Of a stretch of 64,000 nucleotides of DNA, positions 10,267 to 21,889 are shown piece after piece (the first letter of the stretch is position 1; every line of letters begins with the position of its first letter). The position numbers were made by a program, and so were the translations under genes. A model generated the notes under the pieces. That model saw only the letters and a list, made by a program, of their open reading frames with translations, searched no databases and was not told where the DNA came from. This stretch comes from Botryosphaeria dothidea (Eukaryota; Ascomycota; Dothideomycetes; Botryosphaeriales; Botryosphaeriaceae), in NCBI GenBank assembly GCA_011503125.2, contig WWBZ02000001.1, positions 434,001 to 498,000 on the forward strand, read 5' to 3'.

Positions 10267-12400
10267 TCAGCTAACCTGCGAGCCGCCCACCTTCGCTTCA
10301 CAATCATCTCGCACGGCCCTCACCTGCTCGCCTTCAAAGTGATACAACACCGGCTCGACCGCGCCCTTGCGCCCAAACACATACCGCCTCACCCACCACG
10401 GCAGCACCTCGCACGCCTGGAACTGCGCATGCACCGTCGTCGGCACTGCGAACACATAGTCCAGCTCCTCCAAGCTCCGCATCTTCGTCTCGGGCATGAA
10501 CAGCCAGATGGCCACCAGCGCGACCACGTTCATCCCCGCGTAGAAGCCAAAGCTGCCGGGCGCCCCGAACGCGCGCAGCATGCGCGGAAACGTCAGCCCC
10601 AGGACGGCCGCCCAGAAGTTGTTGGTGGCGACCGCCCACGACCTGCCCATCTCGCGGTGCGACAGCGGGAAGACTTCGGAAGAGTAGACGAAGGCGCAGG
10701 GCCCCTCGCCGGGGCCGTAGAAGGCGACGAAGACGAAGATGAAGAGGGCGATCAGGCCGAGGTGCGCGTCCGAGCTGGACGGGATGTAGAAGCACATGCC
10801 GGCGGCGAGCAGCGAGAGGCACATGAAGGGGAAGGTGGCGAGCAGGAGGGTGCGCCGGCCCCAGAGGTCGATGGTCCAGAGGGCGGGGAAGGCGAAGACG
10901 AACATGGCCTGAGGGCGTGGTCAGTGAGGGAGATAAGTACGGGTGGATGGGGAAGCGTGTACCATCCCAAAGCCCCAGGAGACGAGAAGCGCAACGGTTT
11001 GGCTGGCGCCGGCTTGGATGAAGATGGTGGAGGAGTAGAAGGACATGATGTTGACTGCGCGTGGGATTCGGAGTTAGTTTCCTTGAGACTGATAGGTTAG
11101 TGGTTTTTGGAGTACTCACTGCCACACATCTGTTGGGCGATCATGACGATGCCCGACGCCTGCGTTGCCCGACGATTGCGCGGCACGGTGAACAGTTCCA
11201 CGAACCTGGTGAACATGTTCTCGTTCGCGAATCCCTTGGCATCGATCAGTTCTTTTTCCGCAACTACTTGCGCATGAATGAGATAATGATCGCGTGCCGC
11301 CTGAAGAGGGGAGTTGCGCAGCCGAAGGAGAGACCGATACGCCTTGGCATGCTTTCCTTTCTTGATCAGCCAACGCGGCGATTCTGGAGCAAAATAAATG
11401 CCGAGAAGAATGGGTATAGCCGGAATGAAGGCAGATCCCAGTTGGAGCCTCCAAGCAATGGTTCCGGTGTCCTTGACCACGAGATTGGCAGAGAAACCTA
11501 GCATGATTCCGAAGGCGACGAAAAGCTGCCACGACATGGTCAGGGCGCCACGGATAGATGTCGGTGCGTTCTCTGCAGAGAACACAGGCACGGTGACTTC
11601 CTTGAGGCCCATGCCAAGGCCGAGCAGTATTCTGCAGACTAAGATCTGGGGCCAGGTCTGGGCACACGCTTGTCCTATGGGGGCAAACAAGCTGAATATG
11701 GAACCCAGGAATATTGCGCCACGGCGGCCGATCAGATCATTTATAGGGTCAGAAAGCCAAGAGGCACTGTTAAATATCAGCATCAATGCAAGGAAAGGGC
11801 AAACGCGGGATTTTTTGCTTACAAAAGAGCGATGGCCATGTATGGAGTTCCATTGATGGCGCCGACAATCCAGGAGTTCCTCTCACAAGTCCCGTTGGCC
11901 TCGCACGCTGCGCCGGTATCCGCTATGCCGAACTCCTGTGGAAAGGATAGGTTTGCTCCATTTGAGCCTGTCTGATCCCAACCCTGAATGGCGGCACTGA
12001 TGGAGTTCAAAAGGATGGTGAAGTAAAGTGCTTTCGGGTGTTTCCATCTGTGCTCCTTTTCGTTTCGGAGCATCTGAAGGTCCTCCTCGTCCAGTTCTTC
12101 GATGGATTCATATTCATCGGGTGATTGAGCAACAAGAACACCTTTCCTGAGATATGGTAGTATTTCTGTCAATTCATTGTCCTGCGCATACAGCTCAACG
12201 TCGTGAAAGAGCTTTTCTTTGGGGATTCCAGCGAGCGGGTTTTGAATTCTGTCAGAAAATTGTGAGCAAACAGAGCATACATTAGTTTTGGAAATTCCGG
12301 TGACAGACTCGCCGGTCGTGTTGTGGCTCAAGGTAGCCACAAGTTCTTGATGAATCACGTCCGGAGATGCTGTGCGGTAGCGTTCACTGCTCTTCTCCAT
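10267..12400 (-). CDS. MFS sugar transporter with long N-terminal extension (652 aa)
   Basis: Complement join 10267..10908, 10963..11054, 11120..11766, 11823..12400; introns of 54, 65 and 56 nt, all in phase. Plasma-membrane sugar/H+ symporter of the major facilitator superfamily. An N-terminal cytosolic part (~150 residues) carries the NPLAGIP and [21 protein letters not shown] blocks found in a fungal transporter subfamily. It is followed by [16 protein letters not shown], loop motif [28 protein letters not shown] (sugar-porter signature), [18 protein letters not shown] and [15 protein letters not shown] at the end of the second half. Length exceeds the ~550 aa of simple hexose porters because of the extension. 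It converges on the polyol-dehydrogenase gene and diverges from the second Zn2Cys6 gene. The substrate is unknown; a pentose, polyol or oligosaccharide is plausible from context. Confidence 0.9.
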
Positions 12401-13446
12401 GTCGAAAGGTTGATCTTGGACAGACAATTTCAATGAATGTGCTGTCGAAACGGCTCAGGGCGGGGGAATTGAAACTGCTGCAAAACTTTATCAATAAGTG
12501 ACAGGGGATTATCAGTGCTCTTTTATGCAAATGGGTCCGGGGTACAGTCTGGAGAAGCGGGGTAAAAGCATGGAGTTGTGGGGTGTGCTCGGTGCATTTC
12601 CGAGCGCAGGTGGCCTCGGACCAATAAACGAATAGCATCGTGAGGCTCAATTGGCGGCTCGGCCTTTCTCCGAGTATTCAGCTGTCTCGGCGTGTGTCAG
12701 GCGTTCAGACACGACAATAAATACCTCAATTGGTTAGCCAGCCAAGAACAACTCGGTCAGGATCTTTCGCTTCGGAGCGCCGGACTGCTTTTTTTTTTTT
12801 TTGGCAGTGACGCTCGGCATTGGCGCCGTCGCGAATCACGGTCAACAGTTTTCTTCTATTTCTACTGAAAAAAGAGGCGCTAAACGAAGCAATATAATGA
12901 TTTTCGAATACACACCTACTACAAATATCTGAATTTCCAGTCTTTGATGACTAGAATTATGTATGGAAGATTCATAGTCCTACAAGCAAGTAACAAATGA
13001 AGCTGGGTGTTTATATCATAAATTTTGATGACGTCTTCTACAACTGGTTTCAATAATTGTGAGGTAGGCTTGGTTGCGGAGTTTTATGTAATATAGCACT
13101 TAAGCTTGTAAAGAGCGGATGTTTCATTACTTGATACGTTAGTCTCGATTAGTCTTTTGCATCCTGGAAGGGTGCTTCTTTCGTCTAAACCTAGTCGTTC
13201 CGATACGGAGCAGTCGCTTTTCTCAATGCGGCAACTGGATACGAACCCGTCGGTCTCGTGCCGAGGTGGATCTTGATTGGCGACGCTAGTAGGGAAGCTG
13301 AGGCCCTTGCATGAGCCTACGCCATGGCATACACCTATCCTGTCGCGTTCTCTTTCTCATTCTCTTTTTACTTCCTTTCCTGTCATACTCCATCGCCACT
13401 TGCGCCTCTCCAATTCGCCATCAAGAAAAGTAGCTGTCCAATCCCG
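12401..13446. promoter_or_regulatory. Divergent promoter region: sugar transporter / second Zn2Cys6 regulator
   Basis: About 1.05 kb between two divergent start codons. It includes a T14 run and an AT-rich stretch (roughly 12840-13150). No gene was recognised. The arrangement would allow the regulator to control the transporter, but no specific binding site was identified. Confidence 0.5.
12789..12802 (+). repeat. T14 homopolymer
   Basis: Fourteen consecutive T in the divergent promoter between the sugar transporter and the second regulator. Such tracts can exclude nucleosomes; that role is inferred. Confidence 0.9.
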
Positions 13447-15089
13447 ATGCAGCCATCAAAACGTACTCGCTTAGGTCACAAGAAGTCCAAAAATGGCTGT
13501 ACACATTGCAAAACCCGTCATGTAAAGGTGCGTCGATTCACAGCTTGAAGAGGCGAAAAGACACGTCTTCATCAAAGTCCGGGCAATATCAAGACACCCA
13601 AAAATAAAGCCGCGAAATCGAACTTGTCCGCGCGGCTCTAAGGTCAGAGAACAGTGCGATGAACAACGACCGTGCGGTAGCTGCAAGCGGTATGGCATGG
13701 AGTGTAGCCTTACTGCGGCATTTTCGACAACTGCCGAGCTCCAGTGGCGCAATACAACCATCGGAGGCGCGCAACAATCGTCCGATACGGATTCGGCATC
13801 TCATGTCGCTTCAGATGTTTCTGCCGAGACGAACATCCCTGCCGTTCCTGCATTTAGTGGCCAGACAGCGGCTTTCTTTCCTGAATCAGAGGCGCGACAA
13901 CATTCATTGCAGTCATTGAAAGATAAGATCTTGAATGGAAAAAGACTCTTCGCCGATATTGAAGAAGAGTTGAATATGCTAGATCACGGCGCTCCGGAAC
14001 TTGTACAGCCGGGACTTGGAGATGGCAATGCAATGGTGGACCTTAACCAGACAGGCACAAGTGACTGGCTGAAGGATCTTCAGTTATTGAGACACTATCT
14101 GACTGCTGTGTATCCGTCACTCTGCCAAGATGAACGCATGACTCCTCTTTGGCGAGACATCATCCCCGACCTGGCCCTCTCTCACGTCAGCGCCTTCTCC
14201 GCCTGCTATTGCCCCCCAGAATCACTAACATGAACCAGGAATACCTCATGCACGGGCTCCTTGCTGTCTCCGCCCTACACTTTGGCCACACCCACCCCTC
14301 GCAAAAAGAAACTTACGGCCTCCTCTCCGCTCGTCATCAGGCCCTAGCGCTGAACTGGTTTTCATCGCAGCTCCATAACATAAACCAGGAAAACTACAAG
14401 GAGCACATCTTCCTCGGCTCGATCGTGTTCATCTTCCCGAACCTTGCCGTTGCTGATGCTGGGCGTGCGGGCCGCATCGTCGATACGCAGGAGATAGTGC
14501 AGTCGTTCGTGTTGCTGAAAGGCACGTCTTCCGCAACATGACATACCAATCACTCTGCTTACCAAAAGTAGGCATACATTGGCTTCTCGATACACCTCCG
14601 ACCTCTGAGTGGGCTGCAGCCGGAGATCTCGCCCCCTTGGTCGCCTTGTCCGTGCCCACTGATATTCCTGCGACCGGCGAGTATGTGCGGCGACTTGATG
14701 ATGCTCACAGCGCCGTCAAATCCATTGCTGCTGAGCGAGGTGACTCGGCGGAGGTCTTGACCATCTGCTTCAATGCGATAGAGGCGTTACAGGTGACATA
14801 TGCCCGCGTAACCGCACCCGGAGCCAGGGTAGACAGCATCTGGTACTGGCCGTTGCTCCTGCCCGAGACGTTTATGATGTTGATCTCAGAGGCACATCCC
14901 TCGGCTTTGGTGGCGCTAGCCTATTTTGCCGCTCTGATGAGATGCTTTGAAGTGTATTGGTGGGCCAAGGGGTGGAGTGAAAGTGTGGTGAAAATGATCG
15001 TAGAGCGGCTGGGCGTGGAAATGTTTGATAGGGTGCAGTGGCCAGTACGCTGTGTAAGGGAAGGCATTGATGTGCGCACAAAAGCTTGA
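13447..15089 (+). CDS. Second Zn2Cys6 transcription factor (C6 cluster plus regulatory domain)
   Basis: Approximate join 13447..13527, 13655..14185, 14239..~14525, ~14569..15089. Nuclear regulator. The zinc cluster is split by a 127-nt intron: exon 1 ends KNGCTHCKTRHVK and exon 2 begins CDEQRPCGSCKRYGMEC, restoring the C6 pattern exactly. Exon 2 to 3 splicing (53 nt, branch CTAAC) joins LALSH to EYLMHGLLAVSALHFGHTHP, a region typical of this regulator family. The last junction, after VQSFVLLKG and before HWLLDTPPTSEW, could not be resolved: the obvious donor and acceptor are out of phase, so a frameshift or unusual site is possible. ATG 13447 is preferred over 13324, which would add 41 hydrophobic residues before the cluster. 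It is divergent from the MFS sugar transporter. Confidence 0.8.
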
Positions 15090-15416
15090 TAGATTAACAT
15101 TAATTTTGTTCAAGCTATACCTCCATGATATCAAATTAGTGTAGCGCAACTTTATTGTGCACTGTGCAACTCGTTCCTCCAAACAGGCCTACAAGACGAG
15201 GCAGAAAGAGGACACTGGCTGAGACATTACCATGGGTGCCAAGTTTCGTGGCTGTTTACTGAGCCTTGTGCGTTGAATTTCTAAGACAACGGATGACGAG
15301 AGAGATGAATCCCGGAACGATACGGTTCATGCCTATTTAAATTGATTGTTGCTCTTTCGCCAAGTTGGAAACGTTCAATCAGCTCCGTCCGTCTTGGCCC
15401 CTGCACGTCTCCAACC
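15090..15416. other. Intergenic, promoter of NAD(P)-binding protein gene
   Basis: 327 nt between two plus-strand genes. No gene was seen. Confidence 0.55.
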
Positions 15417-16230
15417 ATGCCTACCCCGACCCGCTTTCTTGTTTTCGGTGGCACAGGTACCCACATGATTCTCTGCAACATCTAGTAACCACATCTGAGC
15501 TCACCCTTCCGCACAGGTGCAATTGGCCACCACTTCATCGAGAAAGCCCTCTCCGCGGGCCACAACCTCACCCTCCTCGCGCGAACGCCCTCCAAACTTC
15601 CCGACCATGTTCGCAACCACGCCCACGTCTCCATAATCGAAGGCGACCTCTCCGACAGCGCTGCTCTCGACCGCGCCCTCAACAGCGGCGCCGACGTCTT
15701 CATCTCCTTTGCCGGCCCCTACTACAGCACGAAAGGCACAGTGCGTCCCGCCCTCGCCTCCTCCTCCCTCACTGCCCCAACCGAGTCTTGTATCTTGAGC
15801 TGACGAAAACCATCCTACGTAGCCCATCACCGATTGCTACGCCACCTTCTTCCCTCGCCTCGCCGCCCACAACATCACCCGCGCCCTCGTCCTCTCGACG
15901 CCGTCCTTCCCCGCACCCGCCGACGCCTCCTCCGCCTTCTGGTCGTTCGGCGGGCTGACCATGCGGCTCTTCGCGAAGCACATGATGGAGGAGATGCAGG
16001 GCGTCGGGCGGGCGGCACAGGGGCTGCCCGTCAAGAGCGTTAGGTGGACGGTGTTTCGGGTCGGGGGGCTGAAGGATAGCGAGGAAGAGGGCAAAGAAGT
16101 TGTGGTGACGTTTTTGGGGAGCGGGAAGGACACGATGGGCGTGACGAGGAAGAGCGTGGCGGAGTGGGTGTTGAGGGAGGCGGGGGAGGAGAGGTGGGTG
16201 GGGGGTTGTCCGTACATTTGCAATCCCTGA
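15417..16230 (+). CDS. NAD(P)-binding Rossmann-fold oxidoreductase (NmrA/atypical SDR, 223 aa)
   Basis: Join 15417..15456, 15517..15740, 15823..16230; introns of 60 and 82 nt, all in phase. An extended/atypical SDR. The glycine-rich motif FGGTGAIGHHF is split between exons 1 and 2, and is followed by LTLLARTPSKL (Arg after strand 2, favouring NADPH), IEGDLSD and SGADVFISFAGP. No YxxxK dyad is evident, as in NmrA-like sensors and some reductases. Length is at the short end of the family. It may act as a redox sensor or as a reductase. It is the last gene of the 5-16 kb metabolic neighbourhood; whether it belongs functionally is not known. Confidence 0.83.
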
Positions 16231-17131
16231 GTAGAGGGCGGATGTGGATGGTGGGGACGGCTGGGGTCCTAGATAGGCCTCCGAGGACACATTATCGCTA
16301 TAGGGGAGTTTGGTAAGGCTTTCTGAGCAAGGCTGGATTGGGAAGTGGTGTCATAGCTGAATATGGGATTTTGGTTCTGGGGCTTGGGTGACGTGTGTCC
16401 ACTGGTCAGCCTCAACTATATCATGTAATAATGACGGTGGGAAAGGTTGGCAACTCGTTTCGGGGGGACTTTTCAGCCTCATATGGTTTTTCGTACTCCA
16501 CTCATATCAATCATAACATTTACCGCTAGAACTTGAGATAATTAGGGCCAAGCACGCATTGATTAGATATTGCTAGTCCCATTCAATTATTACTTTACTC
16601 TGTTGTGACTTATCCATGAGTGTTTTCTCCTTTCAGTCTTGCGGCTATGCGTCAAGCTCTTCTCCTCCACATCACAAAATACATGAGACTACATCGTTAA
16701 CTCATAGCAGACTCATATAAGGCAGACTTGTTACCGTAATGCATCATTCATCTTTACGTGTCTCTGACATTGCCGGCAAACATGAGGCTGACAGGGCAAA
16801 CCGCGAACCGAATCCAACCTATTGAGCATCCCAGCTTTGCGCTTCTGAAACATCCGAACCGGCACCTCCCCCCGCATCACATATGTGCGCAACTTCTTTG
16901 GGGAACTTGAGTGTGGTATCACAAACTCAGTCTCCGTCTGAGGCCCCGAAGAGTGAAGCAATCCCACTGCAGGGATAGGCTTGATCCGGGCAGACAGATA
17001 AGCGCGGCTTTTCATATCTGCGCATATATATGAGGATGGACACCCACAGTAGATTTCCGTTCTTCTCCATCATTTCCTTCTTCGCCCAAGCCAGTCTCTC
17101 AGTCTGAGGCTCTGCTGCTTCGCTGGATATC
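16231..17131. other. Intergenic, no gene recognised
   Basis: About 900 nt of mixed composition. A TATATATATGA element near 17023-17033 could be the core promoter of the small gene that follows. Nothing else was seen. Confidence 0.5.
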
Positions 17132-17635
17132 AATGGTGAACATTGTGTTTACTTTCGGCTTCGGGGACTCCTACATCCTTGATTGCCCGAAAGTCTGCAA
17201 CTGGTAAGCTAGTGCGGCCTGTGCCTCGGAATTTGGACAAATGGATGATGGAAAGGGACGAAGTCGTAGAAGTTTCTTTGGGATGGGAAGGCCGCTTTCT
17301 CGCTCGGCAAGAAAACGGATCATGCAACTGGGTTGTGAAGAAAGATTCTGACCTGCAGAAGATACTGAAAAAGCATAGTGGAGATATCGCAGTGAGTGTT
17401 CTGTTTTCAGCGAGTGAATTTAACACCCTTGGGGGGTCTCGCGATGTTGACACTACTTCCAGAGAGTTTCACTCAGTCCGGACAGCGACCATGGTTTGTT
17501 GTGTTCAAAGATGGGTCTTGCAGGTTCTGGGTCCCCAAGGCCTGGGAGCCCAACATACTGGACACTATCAAAGAAGCAGGGATCAAGCTTAATTATTCGA
17601 TCAGCGGGTATTCCGAGAAGACGAATACCAATTAA
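17132..17635 (+). CDS. Small hypothetical fungal protein, model approximate
   Basis: I do not recognise a function. Coding-like pieces are an opening FTFGFGDSYILDCPKVCNW, then VRPVPRNLDKWMMERDEVVEVSLGWEGRFLA continuing to KKHSGDIA, and a final WFVVFKDGSCRFWVPKAWEPN running to the stop at 17633-17635. They lie in different frames, so at least one intron is needed; a GTGAGT donor at 17393 fits the last gap. The repeated pattern of aromatic residues with G-W-E-G/K-D-G-S turns resembles small secreted or cytosolic beta-rich fungal proteins of unknown role. The join near 17195-17215 is not resolved and may be a frame break. Confidence 0.4.
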
Positions 17636-17998
17636 AAGGGCAAGACCGTGGTCAAGACGGCAGATGCGAGAAACATGATGAATGAGCTACAAATAGGAAG
17701 TGTGTTGATTAGTGTCGGTGCCTCAGTAGCAGGGGTAATTTCTGCAGTGTCTTGCAGCGTTATGTGAGACGGTTGAGAACCTGAGTATCCTTTTGAGCAG
17801 TCGCCTATTCTGGACTTACATGTAGATTTCCAACAAATTAATGAAGAATTATTAGTCTCTGGATTTCCCTGCACGCCACAAGCACGGATACAATACCATG
17901 CCAAAGGTTCGCAGAAATGAAAATGCAGTTTTTATGTGGAGCTTTTGGATGTTTAAGCCTCATAGCAAATCTTCCAATCCATTGAACTGATACCGAGT
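17636..17998. other. Convergent intergenic region
   Basis: 363 nt between converging genes. No gene was seen. Confidence 0.5.
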
Positions 17999-19406
17999 CT
18001 ATTGATTGAGTAAATCAAACAAACTCAAGAAGCGGGAGCCCTCCATGACCAGGATTGGAACAGCTACAATTATAATGAGTCCCAGATACTCTGTTTGACA
18101 TGTGGAGCTACCAGTTCCAGTCTGTGGCTGAGATGTAGCACTTGGAACCGTAATAGTCTGCGTAGCCCAAGTGTTCGGGTTGCTTGAGGAATCCGTAGAA
18201 TTCTCACAAGAGAAGTCACCGCTAACCAGAAGTTTTATATCCTCGAGCTGGCTGCAGTTGAAGGTTTGTATGGTGAGAGAGCCATCAATGCTCTTCAATG
18301 CGGGAAGTTCGATCCTGCAGGAAGTGTCAGGCCGACCATGAAATGATTTTTGTTGGATTTGAGAGTGGAGAGTTGTGAGGTCAGAAAGAGAGTAGATTCT
18401 GCCTGTCTCCTAAGAGGGAGATCGTCAGGCTTACTTATATACATAAAAGAGTGTTTGAATAACCGAGGAGAATAGAAGCCGATGTTGTTATCCGAAGCTT
18501 GTGAATATGAGGAGTTGTAAGGAGATGGCACAAAAATTTTATTCAGAAGAGAGTTCTCGCTGATGTTAAACAAGCTTTTGACTTCCGTAATTCTCGGTAA
18601 ATCAACGCTTGTATTTTGTCTTGAATTCAGAAACCCCCCAGTTTTGTGGACTGTGATACTTCCTGCCCATTCCGACACTGGAAAATAGATGTGTCTGTTG
18701 AGGCTGTTGTGGCGAATCGTGAGCGAATTAGTGACGGCTGTCAGCGCTGGAAGTTTTATTTCGGGTAGTTCGTGGTTCCTTTCGATACGGACCGTGGCAG
18801 CTGTGGTCAGGTTCCGGAATGAGGAGTACTCGGGGTATTCTTCATCGTGGAGTGTGTAAAGCCGAGTATCATTGATGACGAAGTTGGTGATCTCAGTGAT
18901 GTTGATGGCCCATATGAGGCCTGATTCGTGGTGGAGTTGAGACCACTCAAGATTTTCCAGATGTTCGAGGTGAGGGACCAGCAGAGCTAGCAGATAATCT
19001 TCGGTGGCTCCAGGGTTTCTTGAGCGACAATTCCTCCGCTCTTCGGAGTTCATTCAAGGTCAACCCCGTGAGATTACGGTTTTCATGAGCTGTGATTGAT
19101 CCGGTAACTTCTTCAAGTTCTGGAAAGAAGACGAACCCCACGAAGGGTTATCAGTCGCTAGGACGATGTTTCCGGTATATTTTTTACAGCCAGATCCTTC
19201 CCATGGTGTCTTCTCTGGGTTTCCAGTGACCGTTGCAGTCCCATCAATGCCGCATTCTGGAATAAGAAACTTAGCAAAGCTCTCAAAAAAAATTAATTCA
19301 AGCAGACGGAATAGAATAATCACCGACCATAGGATGTAAAGCACGGCTTACCTGCGGAAACAAGCCCTGATAAGGCACAGAGAATTAGCAATTTTGCAGT
19401 GATCAT
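17999..19406 (-). pseudogene. Ecm33/Sps2-like cell-surface protein, two frame breaks
   Basis: Secreted receptor-L-domain-like protein family of fungal cell walls. ATG 19406 opens a signal peptide (MITAKLLILCALSGLVSA). A 95-nt intron (19257..19351) joins to ECGIDGTATVTG, then leucine-rich stretches (LPEIKLPALTAVTNSLTIRHN, LPRITEVKSLFNISENSLLN, ELPALKSIDGSLTIQTFNC), a Ser/Thr-rich tail and a hydrophobic segment near the C-terminus. A further intron near 18300-18440 is probable. Two breaks are seen. At a G4 run near 19139-19142 the frame needs one extra G to continue into FVFFPELEEVTGSI, and near 19023-19028 an extra A in AAGAAACCC shifts the frame back before NPGATEDYLLALL. The shifts roughly compensate, leaving a ~38-residue scrambled segment. 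It could be real decay or homopolymer sequencing error. Confidence 0.6.
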
Positions 19407-19863
19407 ATCGTCGACATACGTCTACGTTCACTGAACAGACACGGTAGATAGCCATCATATTTATTCCAAAAAGCGCCGATAGCGCAGCGGTGCCACAACC
19501 AGCATTCTCATCCTCCGCAGGCAAACTTCTTGGCGGTCGGTTGGGAATACGAGCGCTGAGCTCGGATAATGGCCAATTTTACGTGGTTTGTCTTCTGATT
19601 CCGTCTGGGCCAAGGAAATCCGCAGGTACGGATGCTGGCCCCCAAATCTACCGATCGTGATTAAGCAATGTGGAGTGAGGTCTGCTTGGCAGTGCCAACG
19701 AGGTGGTCTTCGCTTATAGCCTGGAACGATCCTGCAAGCCGTCTTTTCCGGGAAATCGATCCACAGATATGGTGCATATGGGTCTAGTGCTATGAGAATA
19801 GTCACGCTGCTGCTCGCGATTGATCAGGGCAGTCAGATCCTCCATACATGGTCGCCGTGAGAG
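19407..19863. other. Intergenic, promoter of surface-protein gene
   Basis: 457 nt. An open frame of 114 codons exists on the minus strand but has no recognisable motif and was not called. Confidence 0.45.
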
Positions 19864-20341
19864 TCAGAGAGCCTTCTGAACCTCCTCCTCGCTCACTTCC
19901 TTCCCGAGCAGCCACCCAAAAGCAAGGATGCCGTCCTTACTCGACTTTTTCGCGGCATCCAGACCAGCCGCAGCGAAGAGAGACACCCCGTGCGGCACCC
20001 CAGGATACACATCGATCCTCGTCTTCACCCCCGCCTCCCTCAGCATCTTCTCGTACACCAACCCGTCGTCCCTGATCGGATCCATCCCACACGCCATGAT
20101 GTAGTGCGGCGGCATCAGCTTCTTCAAGAACCCCTCCGAATTCACCGGCGAAAACAGCTCCGACTTGACATCCGCCCTGTACAGCTCCTTCAGATACACC
20201 AACGACTCCGAATTCAAGATCGGCGCCTCGCGGTTCTGCTCGCGCGAGAAGTGCAGGTGCTTCCACTTCTCCGGCACGACCGAGTGGTCCAGATGGCTGG
20301 GCATCTGCATCCACACGCCGGTGACGGGCGGCAGCCGCGCG

Positions 20342-20373
<32 letters not shown>

Positions 20374-20844
20374 CAGCAGCTTCTGCAGCACGACGCCGCA
20401 GAGGGACGCGCCGGACGAGCCGCCGCCGAGCACGAAGCCGGCGGCCGGGTCGGCGCCGATGCGCGCGTCGTCGCGGGCGTGCGCGGCGAGCCAGCGCACG
20501 GCGTCGAGCGCGTCGAGCGGGGCGGCGGGGAAGCGGTGCTCGGGCGCGAGGCGGTAGGCGATGCTCGCGACGGTGGCGCCGTAGAGGCGCGCGAGCAGGC
20601 GCGCCGTCGGGCCGGGCTGCTCGAGGTCGCCGGCGCAGTAGCCGCCGCCGTGGAGCATGACGACGAGTGGGCTGGGGCCGGGCTCGCTGCTGGCGCTGGG
20701 GCGGAAGATGCGGGCGGCGCTGAGGTGGCCGTCGCGCATGGGGATGTGGATGATGCGCTCCGTGTCGGTTTCGGGGGAGGGCGTGAAGTCGTGCTTGCGG
20801 GCGATGAAGGCGTCGATCATGGCGCGGCCGGTGGGGAGGGGCAT
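19864..20844 (-). CDS. Alpha/beta hydrolase, HSL family, with poly-Asp insert (326 aa)
   Basis: Carboxylesterase/lipase-type hydrolase. Seen: VVMLHGGGY (oxyanion hole, residues ~65-68), YRLAPEHRFPAAPLDALDAVRW, the nucleophile elbow GGGSSGAS near residues 140-146, MACGMDPIRDDG (catalytic Asp) and GVPHGV (catalytic His). The elbow reads GSSGA where the family usually has GDSAG, which is slightly unusual. A run of ten Asp encoded by a perfect (GTC/GAC)10 microsatellite follows LLQKLLD-type helix sequence. The conserved domain is complete from ATG 20844. An upstream exon (ILKA preceding the Met, with a CTGAC branch site and AAAG acceptor, and a possible first exon ending near 20990) is suggested but its phase does not fit, so the downstream ATG is used. 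Confidence 0.85.
20344..20373 (-). repeat. (GAC)10 microsatellite coding poly-Asp
   Basis: Ten uninterrupted trinucleotide repeats inside the hydrolase reading frame. Length changes would keep frame and vary the Asp tract. Confidence 0.95.
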
Positions 20845-21889
20845 GGCTTTGAGGATCTTTTGGGGGGTTGAGTGTCAGTATTACTGGGAAGACTGGGGCG
20901 AGGACGTGTTGCGCTGACCGGAACCAATTGTGGACTGGAAGCTACGTTAGCAATCTGGTTTCCGAGAGAGTTTCGTTGCTCAATGTGGAACGTACTCAAT
21001 TTCGGCCAAAGCAGCCACAGATTCTGGCGTGTCGTACTCCATTTTTGCGACTGTCTTGGAGGCAGAGGGAGTAGTTGTGCTTTTTGAAGGTTCTCTGTAG
21101 TTGATAAGCTCACTTATAAGCTTTTTCAGCAGTGCTTGTGGTTTGGTGACTATAAGTAGACACCTAGACACCGCGGATAAGCGTCGGTGTTGTACCGCAT
21201 CTGGAAGTAAGCACTAAGAATCCTCCCGGCGGTGTCCAATGGTACGCCTTGCGGTTCGGAGATCATGGCCTTGTAGTTTGCTTGCAGCGGTGCTTGTGCT
21301 TAACCCTCAAATAATAGAGTTGGGCCGACGTTGCATAAAGCAGAAGGAAGCGGGGCTACAGGAAGGCTGCAGGAAGTAGCTAAGGAGCTTCAACAGTAGC
21401 GCGGCGCAGCCTGCAGAGTCAGACGAAAGCAACAGCATGCATCTCTGGGTGGACACGGGGAACAAATAAGTCCGGAGAACAGTTGGGAACAAAAGCAGGT
21501 GAATACACAGACGGTGGGCCCGATAAGCGACAGCAAGCGATACCTAAAATGGGACGCTAAATCGAAAAAGGCAGCACGTCTGAGCGAAGTTAACGAAGTA
21601 TGGGTTTAACGGATACAAGGCAATGCATCCTGAGCTATTTGAGATCAAAGTCAATAGTATTGCTAGCATCTAGAGTACCGACATTGCGACAACCCAGCTC
21701 AGCGATTCAGCCAACGTTCGGCGGCATCTCCCTCGAGAGCCGGCCAACAGCATACCACTGATCAGACGAACCGCTCTCACTTGATGGAAAAGTTTCCTGA
21801 TGGTTTTGCAAAACATCAACTCTAAGAAAGGAAGCATTCTTTACTCACTGACGCGCATCATGTTGCCCTTCCTCGATGTTTTGAAAATC
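20845..21889. other. Intergenic, no firm gene
   Basis: It holds the promoter and possibly a 5' exon of the HSL hydrolase (MEYDTPESVAALAEIE near 20990-21042 on the minus strand). The rest shows no coding signal. Confidence 0.45.

Noticed and set aside
12240..12290. A 32-nt GT-AG stretch in the N-terminal part of the sugar transporter
   Set aside because: It is shorter than any plausible fungal intron, and the unspliced sequence stays open.
19461..19805. A 114-codon minus-strand open frame between the surface protein and the hydrolase
   Set aside because: No start context, motif or homologous feel; it could be chance.
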